DNA of 12,114 nucleotides from SAR202 cluster bacterium (GTDB lineage Bacteria > Chloroflexota > Dehalococcoidia > UBA3495). Position 1 is the stretch's first letter, and each line of letters begins with the position of its first letter. The position numbers were made by a program, and so were the translations under genes. The stretch spans positions 1 to 12,114 of the forward strand of contig VFHG01000189.1 in assembly GCA_009392075.1 (NCBI GenBank), read 5' to 3'. The notes under the pieces are model-generated. The model did no database searches. It saw only the letters and a list, made by a program, of their open reading frames with translations, and was not told where the DNA came from. Below are positions 1 through 6,627 of the stretch, in pieces.

Positions 1-235
1 CCCCAGCCGCAGCCGACGACTAGCGCCGCTTCCCGCACCAGCCGGATCGATGGCCGGTTGCGCTCCGGATAACTATTATCAACCCCCACTGGGTGTTTCC
101 ACTGACACCGTTCCTGTATAGTCTCGTGGGGCAATCTACGAGAGACGAATATTCGTAGCTAGATTACGACACCCCACCCCTTTGATTTTCCCTGGTTTAG
201 TGCGGAATCAACGTGGCCGGAGATGATTATTTAGA
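1..235. other. Leader region upstream of the TRAP permease gene
   Basis: No complete gene is visible here. Plus-strand frame 1 is open from the window edge to a TAA at 70-72 and could encode the last 23 residues of an upstream protein, but the peptide (proline-, serine- and arginine-rich) is not recognisable. The rest, about 160 bp, looks like a regulatory leader. It holds a TATAGT (117-122) that could be a -10 box but lacks a convincing -35, and a palindrome at 145-156. An in-frame TGA at 224-226 shows that the downstream gene cannot start further upstream. Confidence 0.4.
145..156. promoter_or_regulatory. 12-bp perfect palindrome, candidate operator
   Basis: ACGAATATTCGT is a perfect palindrome about 80 bp upstream of the TRAP permease start. 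It lies inside a larger imperfect stem: AATCTACGA at 133-141 pairs with TCGT (153-156) plus AGATT (161-165), leaving a 4-nt bulge. A dimeric regulator site is the simplest reading, and an RNA leader hairpin is the alternative. No regulator gene lies nearby. Confidence 0.35.
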
Positions 236-1717
236 ATGGCGATCGGCGCGGCATTTGGGATGATGAGCGCGTTTTTCATGGGCGGCCTTTATGTGGCTGG
301 AGCATTGGGCGCGGTAGCGCTCATCCTCATGAAGTTCTTCAATATTTCAAACCCTAACCTGTGGAACATCATGGGTAACAGGGCCTGGGAGGGCAGTACC
401 AACTTCATCCTGATCGCCATACCACTGTTCATCCTAATGGGGGAATTGGTTCTCCGTAGTGGTGTCGCCGATCGAATGTACAACGTCCTGTCACGTTGGC
501 TGGTATTCATCCCGGGTGGCCTGATCCATAGCAACATCGCTTCATGTGCCATATTTGCCGCCTGTGCCGGCTCCAGTGTGGCCACGGCGGCTACCATCAG
601 CAGAGTAGCCCTGCCTTCATTTCGCCAACGGGGATACAACGAGCGTTTGGTGATTGGGTCCTTGGCCGCCGGCGGGACTCTGGGCATCCTGATACCCCCG
701 AGCATCGGCCTGGTTCTGTACGGACTGATCGTCGGAGAATCAATAGGCCGGCTCTTTTTGGCTGGGTTCGTGCCCGGTGCGATATTGGCCGTCACTTTCA
801 TGCTCATGATCATGATTGCGGCTAAGATCTGGCCGGGGATCGCGCCTAAAGAAGAGATGGTTAGTTGGCGGCTGCGGTTCTTGGGATTGTTCAGTTTGCT
901 CCCCATCGGATTCTTGATCTTCGCCGTGTTGGGCAGCATCTATTTTGGGTTCGCCACACCGACCGAGGCCGCTGCCGCGGGCGTGACCGGAGCGTTCTTC
1001 CTGGCCCTAGTTGGAAATTCGGGAATGTTGCTCATCAGCTTGGCCGCCGGCGTTCTACGGCGGTTACCGGGACTCCCTGGGGCGGCTAGGGCCAGACTGG
1101 ACGACGTCCAGATTGCCCGGCCGATAATGCCCGGGGACATCCAGCGGAACATCAACGATATGGTGCGCCTCCTGAAAGAGTCCTTTCTTTCCATGGCCCG
1201 CACCTCAGCAATGATTCTGCTGATCTTGATGGCGGCGTTTACCCTCCAGTTCGCTTTCGCATCGGTCAGGATATCGGTGGACATGGCCGAGTGGGTAGCC
1301 GCATTTGAGCTATCGCAGTTACAACTGGTCTTGGTTTTGGTGGTGTTCTATCTGGTGTTGGGCACCTTCATGGAAAGTTACTCCATGATGCTGACCACCC
1401 TGCCGATACTGATACCGGTATTGAGCGACGCCAACGTGGACAAGGTGTGGTTCGGGATAATCATGGTGATATTGCTGGAGGCTGCCCAGATCAGCCCACC
1501 CCAGGGCATGGCGCTCTACGTGCTCCACGGCGCACGCCGGGATAGCGACAAGGAAATGGCGGAGTATGAAGGTGTGCTGGCTCAGACCGGCACCATCAAC
1601 GACGTTTTCGTCGGCGTATTGCCATTTATGGTATGTATGTTTGTTGTCATTGGGCTAGTGATCGCCTTTCCGGAGTTGGCCACCTGGCTCCCCGACCAAG
1701 CGAAAGGTGGGCGATAA
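236..1717 (+). CDS. dctM: TRAP transporter large permease subunit (DctM family)
   Basis: The product is the 493-residue large membrane subunit of a tripartite ATP-independent periplasmic (TRAP) transporter, which takes up organic acids by sodium symport. Family signatures are AIPLFILMGEL near residue 62, the G-x-LIPPSIGLVLYG block near 148-162, FLAGFVPG near 175, and ISPPQG near 422 in the position of the usual TPPVG. About 12 hydrophobic segments are spread over the length. It is longer than the usual ~430 residues because of two polar insertions, about residues 278-308 and 431-455. The ATG at 236 is the first start after an in-frame stop, with GGAG at 219-222 (13 nt spacing, rather long). 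The small membrane subunit (DctQ) and the solute-binding protein (DctP) are not in the window. The substrate cannot be read from the sequence. Confidence 0.9.
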   Translation: MAIGAAFGMMSAFFMGGLYVAGALGAVALILMKFFNISNPNLWNIMGNRAWEGSTNFILIAIPLFILMGELVLRSGVADRMYNVLSRWLVFIPGGLIHSNIASCAIFAACAGSSVATAATISRVALPSFRQRGYNERLVIGSLAAGGTLGILIPPSIGLVLYGLIVGESIGRLFLAGFVPGAILAVTFMLMIMIAAKIWPGIAPKEEMVSWRLRFLGLFSLLPIGFLIFAVLGSIYFGFATPTEAAAAGVTGAFFLALVGNSGMLLISLAAGVLRRLPGLPGAARARLDDVQIARPIMPGDIQRNINDMVRLLKESFLSMARTSAMILLILMAAFTLQFAFASVRISVDMAEWVAAFELSQLQLVLVLVVFYLVLGTFMESYSMMLTTLPILIPVLSDANVDKVWFGIIMVILLEAAQISPPQGMALYVLHGARRDSDKEMAEYEGVLAQTGTINDVFVGVLPFMVCMFVVIGLVIAFPELATWLPDQAKGGR

Positions 1718-1750
1718 CCGTGCAAACGGAGGGTTAAAAGAAGCTCAGCA

Positions 1751-2704
1751 ATGCGCCAATACGCCATAAAACGAATCGCCCTTTTCGTCCCGACAGTCCT
1801 TCTGTTGACCATCATCGTCTTTGTGTTGATGAGCATCATTCCCGGGGACCCGGCTTTGGCCATTCTGAGTGAAGGCGAGGGTAATTACACCCAGCGAGAT
1901 CTGGACAGACTGCGCCACGAGTTGGGCACCGACCGCTCGATACCTGTTCAGTACGTCGATTGGATCAGTCATGCCGTCGTCGGAGACTTTGGTGATTCCT
2001 TCTGGTTCAATGCACCGGTGATGACTGAGCTGCAGAAGAGGATCCCGCGGACCCTAGAATTGGCGGTCTTAGCCATCGTATTGGCGATCGTATTCTCGGT
2101 GCCGTTGGGGGTACTGTCCGCCGTCAGTCCGGATGGTTGGTTGGATTATTTTGCACGGTTTTTCACCTTGGTCGGCGTCTCGATCCCGAATTTCTTATTT
2201 GCGATTCTTCTGATCCTATTCTTGGTTAATATGTTTGGCTGGCTGCCACCGTTGGGTTATGCCGATCTGTGGGTCGATCCATTGACCAACCTGAAACAGA
2301 TGGCGTTTCCAGCTCTATCTCTGGCGTTATACGACATGGCATTCATCGCCAGGGTCACCCGGTCGTCCATGATGGAGATTCTCCGGGAAGATTACATGAG
2401 GACGGCGCGGGCCAAGGGATTGTCTGAGAAGACCGTTCTGATACGACATGGCCTGAAGAACGCGGCTCTGCCGATCTTAACGATGACGGGATGGCAGTTT
2501 GGCCGCTTATTTGAAGGCGCCGTAATCATAGAGACGATCTTCCTGATGCCCGGTATGGGCCGCATACTCATCGAAGCGGTCTTCCAGTTCGACTTCCCCA
2601 TGATTCAGGCCGTCATCGTAATAATTGGGACTGGTATCTTGACGATAAATCTGTGCGTGGACTTGCTCTACGGTTTCTTGGACCCCAGGATCCGCTACAG
2701 CTAG
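1751..2704 (+). CDS. dppB: DppB/OppB-type ABC transporter permease
   Basis: This 317-residue inner-membrane permease belongs to the dipeptide/oligopeptide/nickel ABC import family. It has an N-terminal transmembrane helix (about residues 9-29) followed by the periplasmic IPGDPA and FGDSF segments typical of DppB. A core of five further helices carries the EAA loop (YMRTARAKGLSEKTVLIRHG, about 217-236) that contacts the ATPase, and the C-terminus is the usual LDPRIRYS. Length and architecture are complete. It starts 33 bp after the TRAP gene on the same strand, with GGAGGG at 1728-1733 (17 nt spacing), so the two may be co-transcribed. No DppC, binding protein or ATPase follows; a terminator comes next. 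It would have to assemble with subunits encoded elsewhere, or be a relic of a larger operon. Confidence 0.9.
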   Translation: MRQYAIKRIALFVPTVLLLTIIVFVLMSIIPGDPALAILSEGEGNYTQRDLDRLRHELGTDRSIPVQYVDWISHAVVGDFGDSFWFNAPVMTELQKRIPRTLELAVLAIVLAIVFSVPLGVLSAVSPDGWLDYFARFFTLVGVSIPNFLFAILLILFLVNMFGWLPPLGYADLWVDPLTNLKQMAFPALSLALYDMAFIARVTRSSMMEILREDYMRTARAKGLSEKTVLIRHGLKNAALPILTMTGWQFGRLFEGAVIIETIFLMPGMGRILIEAVFQFDFPMIQAVIVIIGTGILTINLCVDLLYGFLDPRIRYS

Positions 2705-2730
2705 GCGGCAATGCCGCTGAACTTAGAAAT

Positions 2731-2771
2731 AAAAACTCCCTTCACGCATGGTCACCTTGAAGGGAGTTTTT
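2731..2771. terminator. Bidirectional intrinsic terminator
   Basis: AAAAACTCCCTTCA (2731-2744) pairs perfectly with TGAAGGGAGTTTTT (2758-2771) around a 13-nt loop. The A-run on one side and the T-run on the other make it functional in both directions. It sits between dppB (plus) and the convergent Rid gene (minus). Confidence 0.88.
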
Positions 2772-2816
2772 GTTAATTCACCTATGTAAACACGGCTATG
2801 CCGCCCGCCCGCCCGT

Positions 2817-3206
2817 TTAGCCTGGGAGACGGACGATGGCTTCCACTTCTACTAGAAATTCCGGCCGCACCAGACCGGCGACCACCACGGTGGAGCTGGC
2901 GGGCGGGTCCTTGGGCCAAGTCTCGGCCCGGACCTTGCTGTAGCCGGGGTAATAGGCGATGTCGGTGATGAAACAGGTGATCTTGGCCACGTCCTCCATC
3001 TTGCCTCCGGCGGCAGTGACGACGCCCCGAATGTTGTCCATGATTTGACGGGTCTGGGCTTCGGCGTCGCCCACGCCAACGACAGTGCCGCTGCTGTCCG
3101 TGGCCACATGGCCGGATACGAACAGAAGCTCTCCCACGATCATTCCAGCCGACAAGGCCGGGTTGGGGGCGGATCCCTCAGGGATCACAGGTTTTCTCTC
3201 TGGCAT
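2817..3206 (-). CDS. Rid-family (YjgF/YER057c/UK114) protein, arginine-less
   Basis: This 129-residue protein has the Rid fold: the LFVSGHVA strand, the EAQTRQIMDNIRGVVTAAGG helix region and the C-terminal EVEAIVRL strand. Classical RidA hydrolyses reactive enamines/imines such as 2-aminoacrylate, using an arginine in a PAR(S/T) motif. Here the motif reads PPASST, so the arginine is replaced by serine and RidA-type deamination is doubtful; this resembles the Rid4-Rid7 groups. The start is set at 3206 because GGAGGT (3213-3218) lies 6 nt upstream. The reading frame stays open back to 3458, but that extension runs through a repeat and is not protein-like. It is about 45% identical by eye to the Rid protein at 10992-11387. 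Confidence 0.85.
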   Translation of the reverse strand: MPERKPVIPEGSAPNPALSAGMIVGELLFVSGHVATDSSGTVVGVGDAEAQTRQIMDNIRGVVTAAGGKMEDVAKITCFITDIAYYPGYSKVRAETWPKDPPASSTVVVAGLVRPEFLVEVEAIVRLPG

Positions 3207-3212
3207 AGAGCT

Positions 3213-3218
3213 ACCTCC
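3213..3218 (-). promoter_or_regulatory. Shine-Dalgarno site fixing the Rid start
   Basis: GGAGGT on the minus strand, 6 nt before the ATG at 3206. It supports a 129-residue product rather than the 213-residue open frame. Confidence 0.8.
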
Positions 3219-3322
3219 AGAATTTTTCTTCCATTTGGACGCGAATGCGCGAGCCCACATTATACATACAGAAGCGGCGAAAGGGCGGTCAAAGGTTTCG
3301 GGAGCGCGAAAAGTGTCTTGCT

Positions 3323-3414
3323 GCCATTCTGTCATCAGGATGACAGAAGCGACGAAGGATCTTCCATTCATAGAGTTTGCAGACCCTTCGCTCCGCTCAG
3401 GGTGACAGAATGGC
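3323..3414. repeat. MITE-like inverted-repeat element, copy 1
   Basis: A 92-bp unit bounded by perfect 12-bp inverted ends, GCCATTCTGTCA (3323-3334) and TGACAGAATGGC (3403-3414). The left arm also holds a short hairpin, TTCTGTCATC / GATGACAGAA (3327-3336 and 3339-3348). Translated on the minus strand it gives the 'CHPERSEGS' peptide seen in spurious bacterial ORFs that cross this kind of repeat. A related 41-bp core occurs in the opposite orientation at 8480-8520 (33 of 41 bases identical). It encodes no protein, and no clear target-site duplication is visible. Confidence 0.75.
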
Positions 3415-3434
3415 GAGGCGATCCACGGCCAATA

Positions 3435-3456
3435 GCTAGGAGGTTGATAACCTAGC
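3435..3456. other. Short inverted repeat downstream of the Rel gene
   Basis: GCTAGG (3435-3440) and CCTAGC (3451-3456) flank a 10-nt loop, about 30 bp past the Rel stop codon. There is no T-run, so this is at best a weak or factor-assisted transcription end. Confidence 0.25.
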
Positions 3457-3484
3457 AACAGAGGCGGGAGGAAGCGGTAGTTAG

Positions 3485-5743
3485 TTAGCTGCGGGAGGGG
3501 AGGGGCATTATGGTGTGGTCACGGGTTACGGAGATGCAACCGCGCACGCCGTCTAGCTTAGAGAAGAGCTTGTTCAGTTGGTCCAGCCCTGTGGTGTGGC
3601 AGGTGAGGCTCAAGGTGACGGTGCCGTTGGAATAATCTCCTGTGACCACTGAGGCGATGTTCACTCCCTCGTTGGAGACCAAGGCGGTCACGTCCCGCAG
3701 GAGCCCAACCCGGTCATAGGCCTTCATGATTATCCGCACCGGATAGAGTTGCTGTTCCTTGCCCCACTGGACGTCCACCAAGCGTTCCGGTTCATCTTCG
3801 TGCCGCACTCTGGGGCAGTCTTCCTTATGGACGGTCACGCCCTGGACCCGGGTGATGAAACCAATGATCGGGTCGCCGGGAATGGGGTTGCAACAACGGC
3901 CGATATGCACCAGCAGGTCACCGACGCCCAGGACCGTGATGCCTGAATTCGGGCTCGTAAGCGGCAGGTCATTGCGCCGTTTGGCCAGCGGCTCTTCGGT
4001 CTCATGACCGATCTGGGCCAGCCGGTGCGACAGTAGACTCTCGGCGATATTGCCGGAGCCAAGATTGGCCATCAAGTCGTCCATGGTATCAACCTTGAAC
4101 AGGCCTAAGATGGTCTCATCATTAATCTTTTGGTTGAGTCGATGCAGCTCCCGGCGCAGTACTTCTTTTCCGCGCTCTATGTTGGTGCTGCGTTCCTGTT
4201 TGCGGAACCATTGTCGCACGCTCTGCCGGGCTCCAGCCGAGCGGACGAAGCCACGGTTGGGGTTTAACCAGTCCAGGCTGGGGCCACGGTCCGACTTGGA
4301 GTTGAGCACTTCCACTGTGTCGCCGTTCTCCAGGGTGGTGTCCAAGGCAACGAGTTTCCCATTAACCTTGGCGCCGATGCAGTGGTGGCCCAAGGCAGTG
4401 TGAATCTTGTACGCGAAGTCCACCGGCGTGGAGCCGGAGGTAAGCTCAACAATCCGGCCTTTTGGCGTGTAGACAAACACCTGGTCTTGGAAGATGTCCT
4501 GTTTTACGGACTCGATGAACTCGGCTGTCCCGGATACTTCTCGCTGCCAGTCGATCAACTGCCGCAGCCAAGTCATCTTTTCCTCGAACCGCTGGTCGCC
4601 CGAATTTCCTTCTTTATAGGCCCAGTGGGCCGCTACTCCGTACTCAGCGATCTGATGCAGTTCAAAGGTCTTGATCTGCACTTCTAGGGGCGTCCCACCG
4701 TCGCAGATTACGGTTGTGTGCAGGGCCTGGTACATGTTCTCTTTGGGATTGCCAATGTAGTCGTCGAACTGCCCGGGAATAGGGTGCCAGAGTTGGTGGA
4801 CCACGCCCAATGCTTTGTAACAGTCCGCGGTTTCGTTTACCAAGACCCGCAGAGCGAAGAGGTCGTAGATATCGCTGAGCTGCTTTCCCTGCGCTTGGTA
4901 CTTCTCCATCTTGAGGTAGGTGCTGTAGATGCCTTTGGGACGGCCGATCACCTCAGCGGTAATGTCATATCTGGCCAATTCCTCGCGAAGCGTTGAGGCC
5001 ACTTTCTCGATGTAGTCCTCGCGTTCCGCGCGCTTGGACGCAAGTATCTTGGAGATCTCCCGGTACTTCTCTTCGTTCAGGTGCCGGAAGGCCAGGTCAT
5101 CCAGCCGCCATTTGATCTCCCAGATACCCAGGCGGTGGGCCAGGGGAGAGTAGATGTCTAGCGTTTCCTGGGCGATGCGCTTCCGCTTCTCAGGCGGCAA
5201 AGCATCCAGGGTGTTCATGTTGTGCAGGCGGTCGGCCAGCTTGATCAAGACCACCCGAATGTCTTCCGCCATGGAGACCAGCATCTTCCGCAAGCTCTCG
5301 GCGTGGAGCGACTCAGCGTCGTCCATCAGTCCGGCGACATCTTCGGCTGGCGGTTGGAGCTTGTCGTCCATGCGAGTCAACTTGGTGACACCGTCCACCA
5401 GCTTGCTCACTTCCGGCCCAAAGCGCAGGGTAATCTCCTCTAGGGAAACGCCGCAGTCTTCGACCACGTCATGGAGTAGAGCGGCAACTATGGTGTGGGT
5501 GTCTAGGTGGAGGTTGGCCAGGAAGAGGGCGGTTTCAAGGGGGTGGGCGATGTAGGGGTCGCCAGATTGGCGCATCTGGCCCGAGTGGCATTCGTTGGCG
5601 TAGCGGTACGCCTGCCCCACAAGTTCGGTGCTGTCTTCGGGCAGGTAGGCTCCGACCCTTTCGATAAGGGTCTTTGCGGCTTCTGAAGCTACCTTATCCT
5701 TTGCTACCACTGTGTTCTGATAATAATACAGCGGCCGTATCAA
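3485..5743 (-). CDS. rel: RelA/SpoT-type (p)ppGpp synthetase/hydrolase
   Basis: A 752-residue long RSH enzyme of the stringent response. Domains in order: HD hydrolase (about 40-200) with H67, H91-D92, E95-D96, D171 and N175 in place; synthetase (about 260-375) with RPKGIYS, D294, Y338 and E354 (EVQIKT); TGS (about 420-482); a zinc-finger/conserved-cysteine domain with C617-C618, H639 and C643; and a C-terminal ACT domain (about 667-742). Both catalytic sites look intact, so dual function is expected. The synthetase motif is QFDD (325-328), not the RxKD of bifunctional enzymes. The HD domain carries an acidic loop at about 125-148 that looks longer than usual. The start is uncertain: TTG at 5743 directly follows an in-frame TAG two codons back and has no ribosome binding site; GTG at 5710 is an alternative. 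Confidence 0.93.
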   Translation of the reverse strand: MIRPLYYYQNTVVAKDKVASEAAKTLIERVGAYLPEDSTELVGQAYRYANECHSGQMRQSGDPYIAHPLETALFLANLHLDTHTIVAALLHDVVEDCGVSLEEITLRFGPEVSKLVDGVTKLTRMDDKLQPPAEDVAGLMDDAESLHAESLRKMLVSMAEDIRVVLIKLADRLHNMNTLDALPPEKRKRIAQETLDIYSPLAHRLGIWEIKWRLDDLAFRHLNEEKYREISKILASKRAEREDYIEKVASTLREELARYDITAEVIGRPKGIYSTYLKMEKYQAQGKQLSDIYDLFALRVLVNETADCYKALGVVHQLWHPIPGQFDDYIGNPKENMYQALHTTVICDGGTPLEVQIKTFELHQIAEYGVAAHWAYKEGNSGDQRFEEKMTWLRQLIDWQREVSGTAEFIESVKQDIFQDQVFVYTPKGRIVELTSGSTPVDFAYKIHTALGHHCIGAKVNGKLVALDTTLENGDTVEVLNSKSDRGPSLDWLNPNRGFVRSAGARQSVRQWFRKQERSTNIERGKEVLRRELHRLNQKINDETILGLFKVDTMDDLMANLGSGNIAESLLSHRLAQIGHETEEPLAKRRNDLPLTSPNSGITVLGVGDLLVHIGRCCNPIPGDPIIGFITRVQGVTVHKEDCPRVRHEDEPERLVDVQWGKEQQLYPVRIIMKAYDRVGLLRDVTALVSNEGVNIASVVTGDYSNGTVTLSLTCHTTGLDQLNKLFSKLDGVRGCISVTRDHTIMPLPSRS

Positions 5744-5804
5744 AGTCTAGACTAGCTATTAACGCTGTTGTCTGATCCAGGGCTGCCCACGTCAGAAAAT
5801 AGTT

Positions 5805-5911
5805 CCCCCATTTCGTAATGGGGCTAGGGGATTTCTGTGATTCTCAGCCACCAAACTCGGGATATCAGGGATGGCCAAAATCCCCCCAATCCCCCCGTTA
5901 CGAAAGGGGGG
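5805..5911. repeat. G/C-run inverted-repeat element (MITE-like)
   Basis: The left arm (5805-5834) and the reverse complement of the right arm (5877-5911) both read C-run, TTTCGTAA, G-run, AT-rich spacer, G-run, ATTT, so this is a palindromic unit of about 107 bp. Each arm can also fold alone, for example CCCCATT / AATGGGG in the left and CCCCCC / GGGGGG in the right. It fills the gap between the decarboxylase-like gene and rel. It could end transcription from the upstream minus-strand gene or affect rel expression, but it has no protein and no clear poly-T tail. Confidence 0.65.
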
Positions 5912-5925
5912 CTCATTGCTTTTGG

Positions 5926-6486
5926 TTACACCGGCAGCGGCGATTCGGTGATGTTATCTGGTAGGCCTACGTCGAAGGCATTGATGTTGAAGGCCAGGGA
6001 CGAGTAGTACCCCAGGAGGTTGGTGAGTTCCACTAGGCCCCGCACGCCGGACAGGGCGAGGGCGGCATCATAGACGGGCGGGCTTACTTTCCTGGTTCGG
6101 AACAACTCCCGACCGTAATCGACCACTGCAGCCTCCTCGGCTGAGAGGGCAGGCAGGTTTTTCTTGTCCCGCAGGTTGTTTACCAGTTCGTCGCTAAGGC
6201 CTGCCTGACGGGCGAATGCGCAGTGGGCATTCCAGATGAATTGGCAGTCCATCTCCCTCGCAGTCAGAATCATGGCCAGCTCACGCACGTTTAGCGGAAG
6301 GCTGGACTCGTCGCCCCTGATGTAGGCCCGGAAGTGTTCGCCGCGTCTGGTGAGTTCCGGCACGTTGATCATGACGGAGATCGGGCCGATGTCCGGTACG
6401 CTGCCGCGTTGGCTGACCATTTCGCCAAAGGCGGCAAGTTGGTCTTGGGGCACGCTTTCTCTGGTGGCGGCGGGTATTCTCGACAC
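5926..6486 (-). CDS. Carboxymuconolactone decarboxylase-family (AhpD-like fold) protein
   Basis: A 186-residue cytoplasmic all-helical protein. The family includes protocatechuate-pathway decarboxylases and AhpD peroxidase reductants. The active-site region reads E78-x-x-C81-x3-W85-x2-H88-C89, so the AhpD CxxC disulfide pair is absent. This places it with the CMD-like subgroup whose reactions are mostly uncharacterised. The start is GTG at 6486, supported by GGGAGG (6492-6497) 5 nt upstream. It is divergent from the MFS gene (141 bp gap) and upstream of rel on the same strand, with a repeat element between. A role in aromatic degradation alongside the oxygenases further right is possible but not shown. 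Confidence 0.82.
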   Translation of the reverse strand: MSRIPAATRESVPQDQLAAFGEMVSQRGSVPDIGPISVMINVPELTRRGEHFRAYIRGDESSLPLNVRELAMILTAREMDCQFIWNAHCAFARQAGLSDELVNNLRDKKNLPALSAEEAAVVDYGRELFRTRKVSPPVYDAALALSGVRGLVELTNLLGYYSSLAFNINAFDVGLPDNITESPLPV

Positions 6487-6491
6487 TTGGG

Positions 6492-6497
6492 CCTCCC
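6492..6497 (-). promoter_or_regulatory. Shine-Dalgarno site supporting a GTG start
   Basis: GGGAGG on the minus strand, 5 nt before the GTG at 6484-6486. It decides the start of the decarboxylase-family gene. Confidence 0.75.
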
Positions 6498-6550
6498 ATT
6501 TCCAACACGTGATTTATCCGCTGTTTCCCGGTGGGCACCCCGTGATACAA

Positions 6551-6599
6551 CAGCCGGCCCGGTGACGGCTGGCCAGTAGGATGGCAAGTGTGGCAAGGC
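6551..6599. promoter_or_regulatory. Divergent intergenic region with inverted and tandem repeats
   Basis: Between the two divergent genes (6487-6627) there is an inverted repeat, CAGCCG (6551-6556) with CGGCTG (6566-6571), and a 9-bp imperfect tandem repeat, TGGCAAGTG TGGCAAGGC (6582-6599). Either could be a regulator site for the exporter. No convincing -35/-10 pair was found. Confidence 0.25.
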
Positions 6600-6627
6600 A
6601 CGGAAAACTGAAGTAACCTTAGACGGT

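Noticed and set aside
98..122. CTGACA and TATAGT as a promoter for the TRAP gene
   Set aside because: The two boxes are only about 9 bp apart, too close for a sigma-70 promoter; no good -35 pairs with TATAGT.
289..939. Minus-strand open frame of 216 codons opposite the TRAP gene
   Set aside because: It is a shadow of the strongly supported DctM frame; its composition is unlike a real protein and no domain is recognisable.
3207..3458. N-terminal extension of the Rid protein (84 extra residues)
   Set aside because: It has the 'CHPERSEGS' repeat peptide, no family similarity, and a strong ribosome binding site marks the internal ATG at 3206.
5805..5911. Possible CRISPR-like repeat
   Set aside because: There are only two mirrored arms, no regularly spaced direct repeats and no cas genes; it is a palindromic element.
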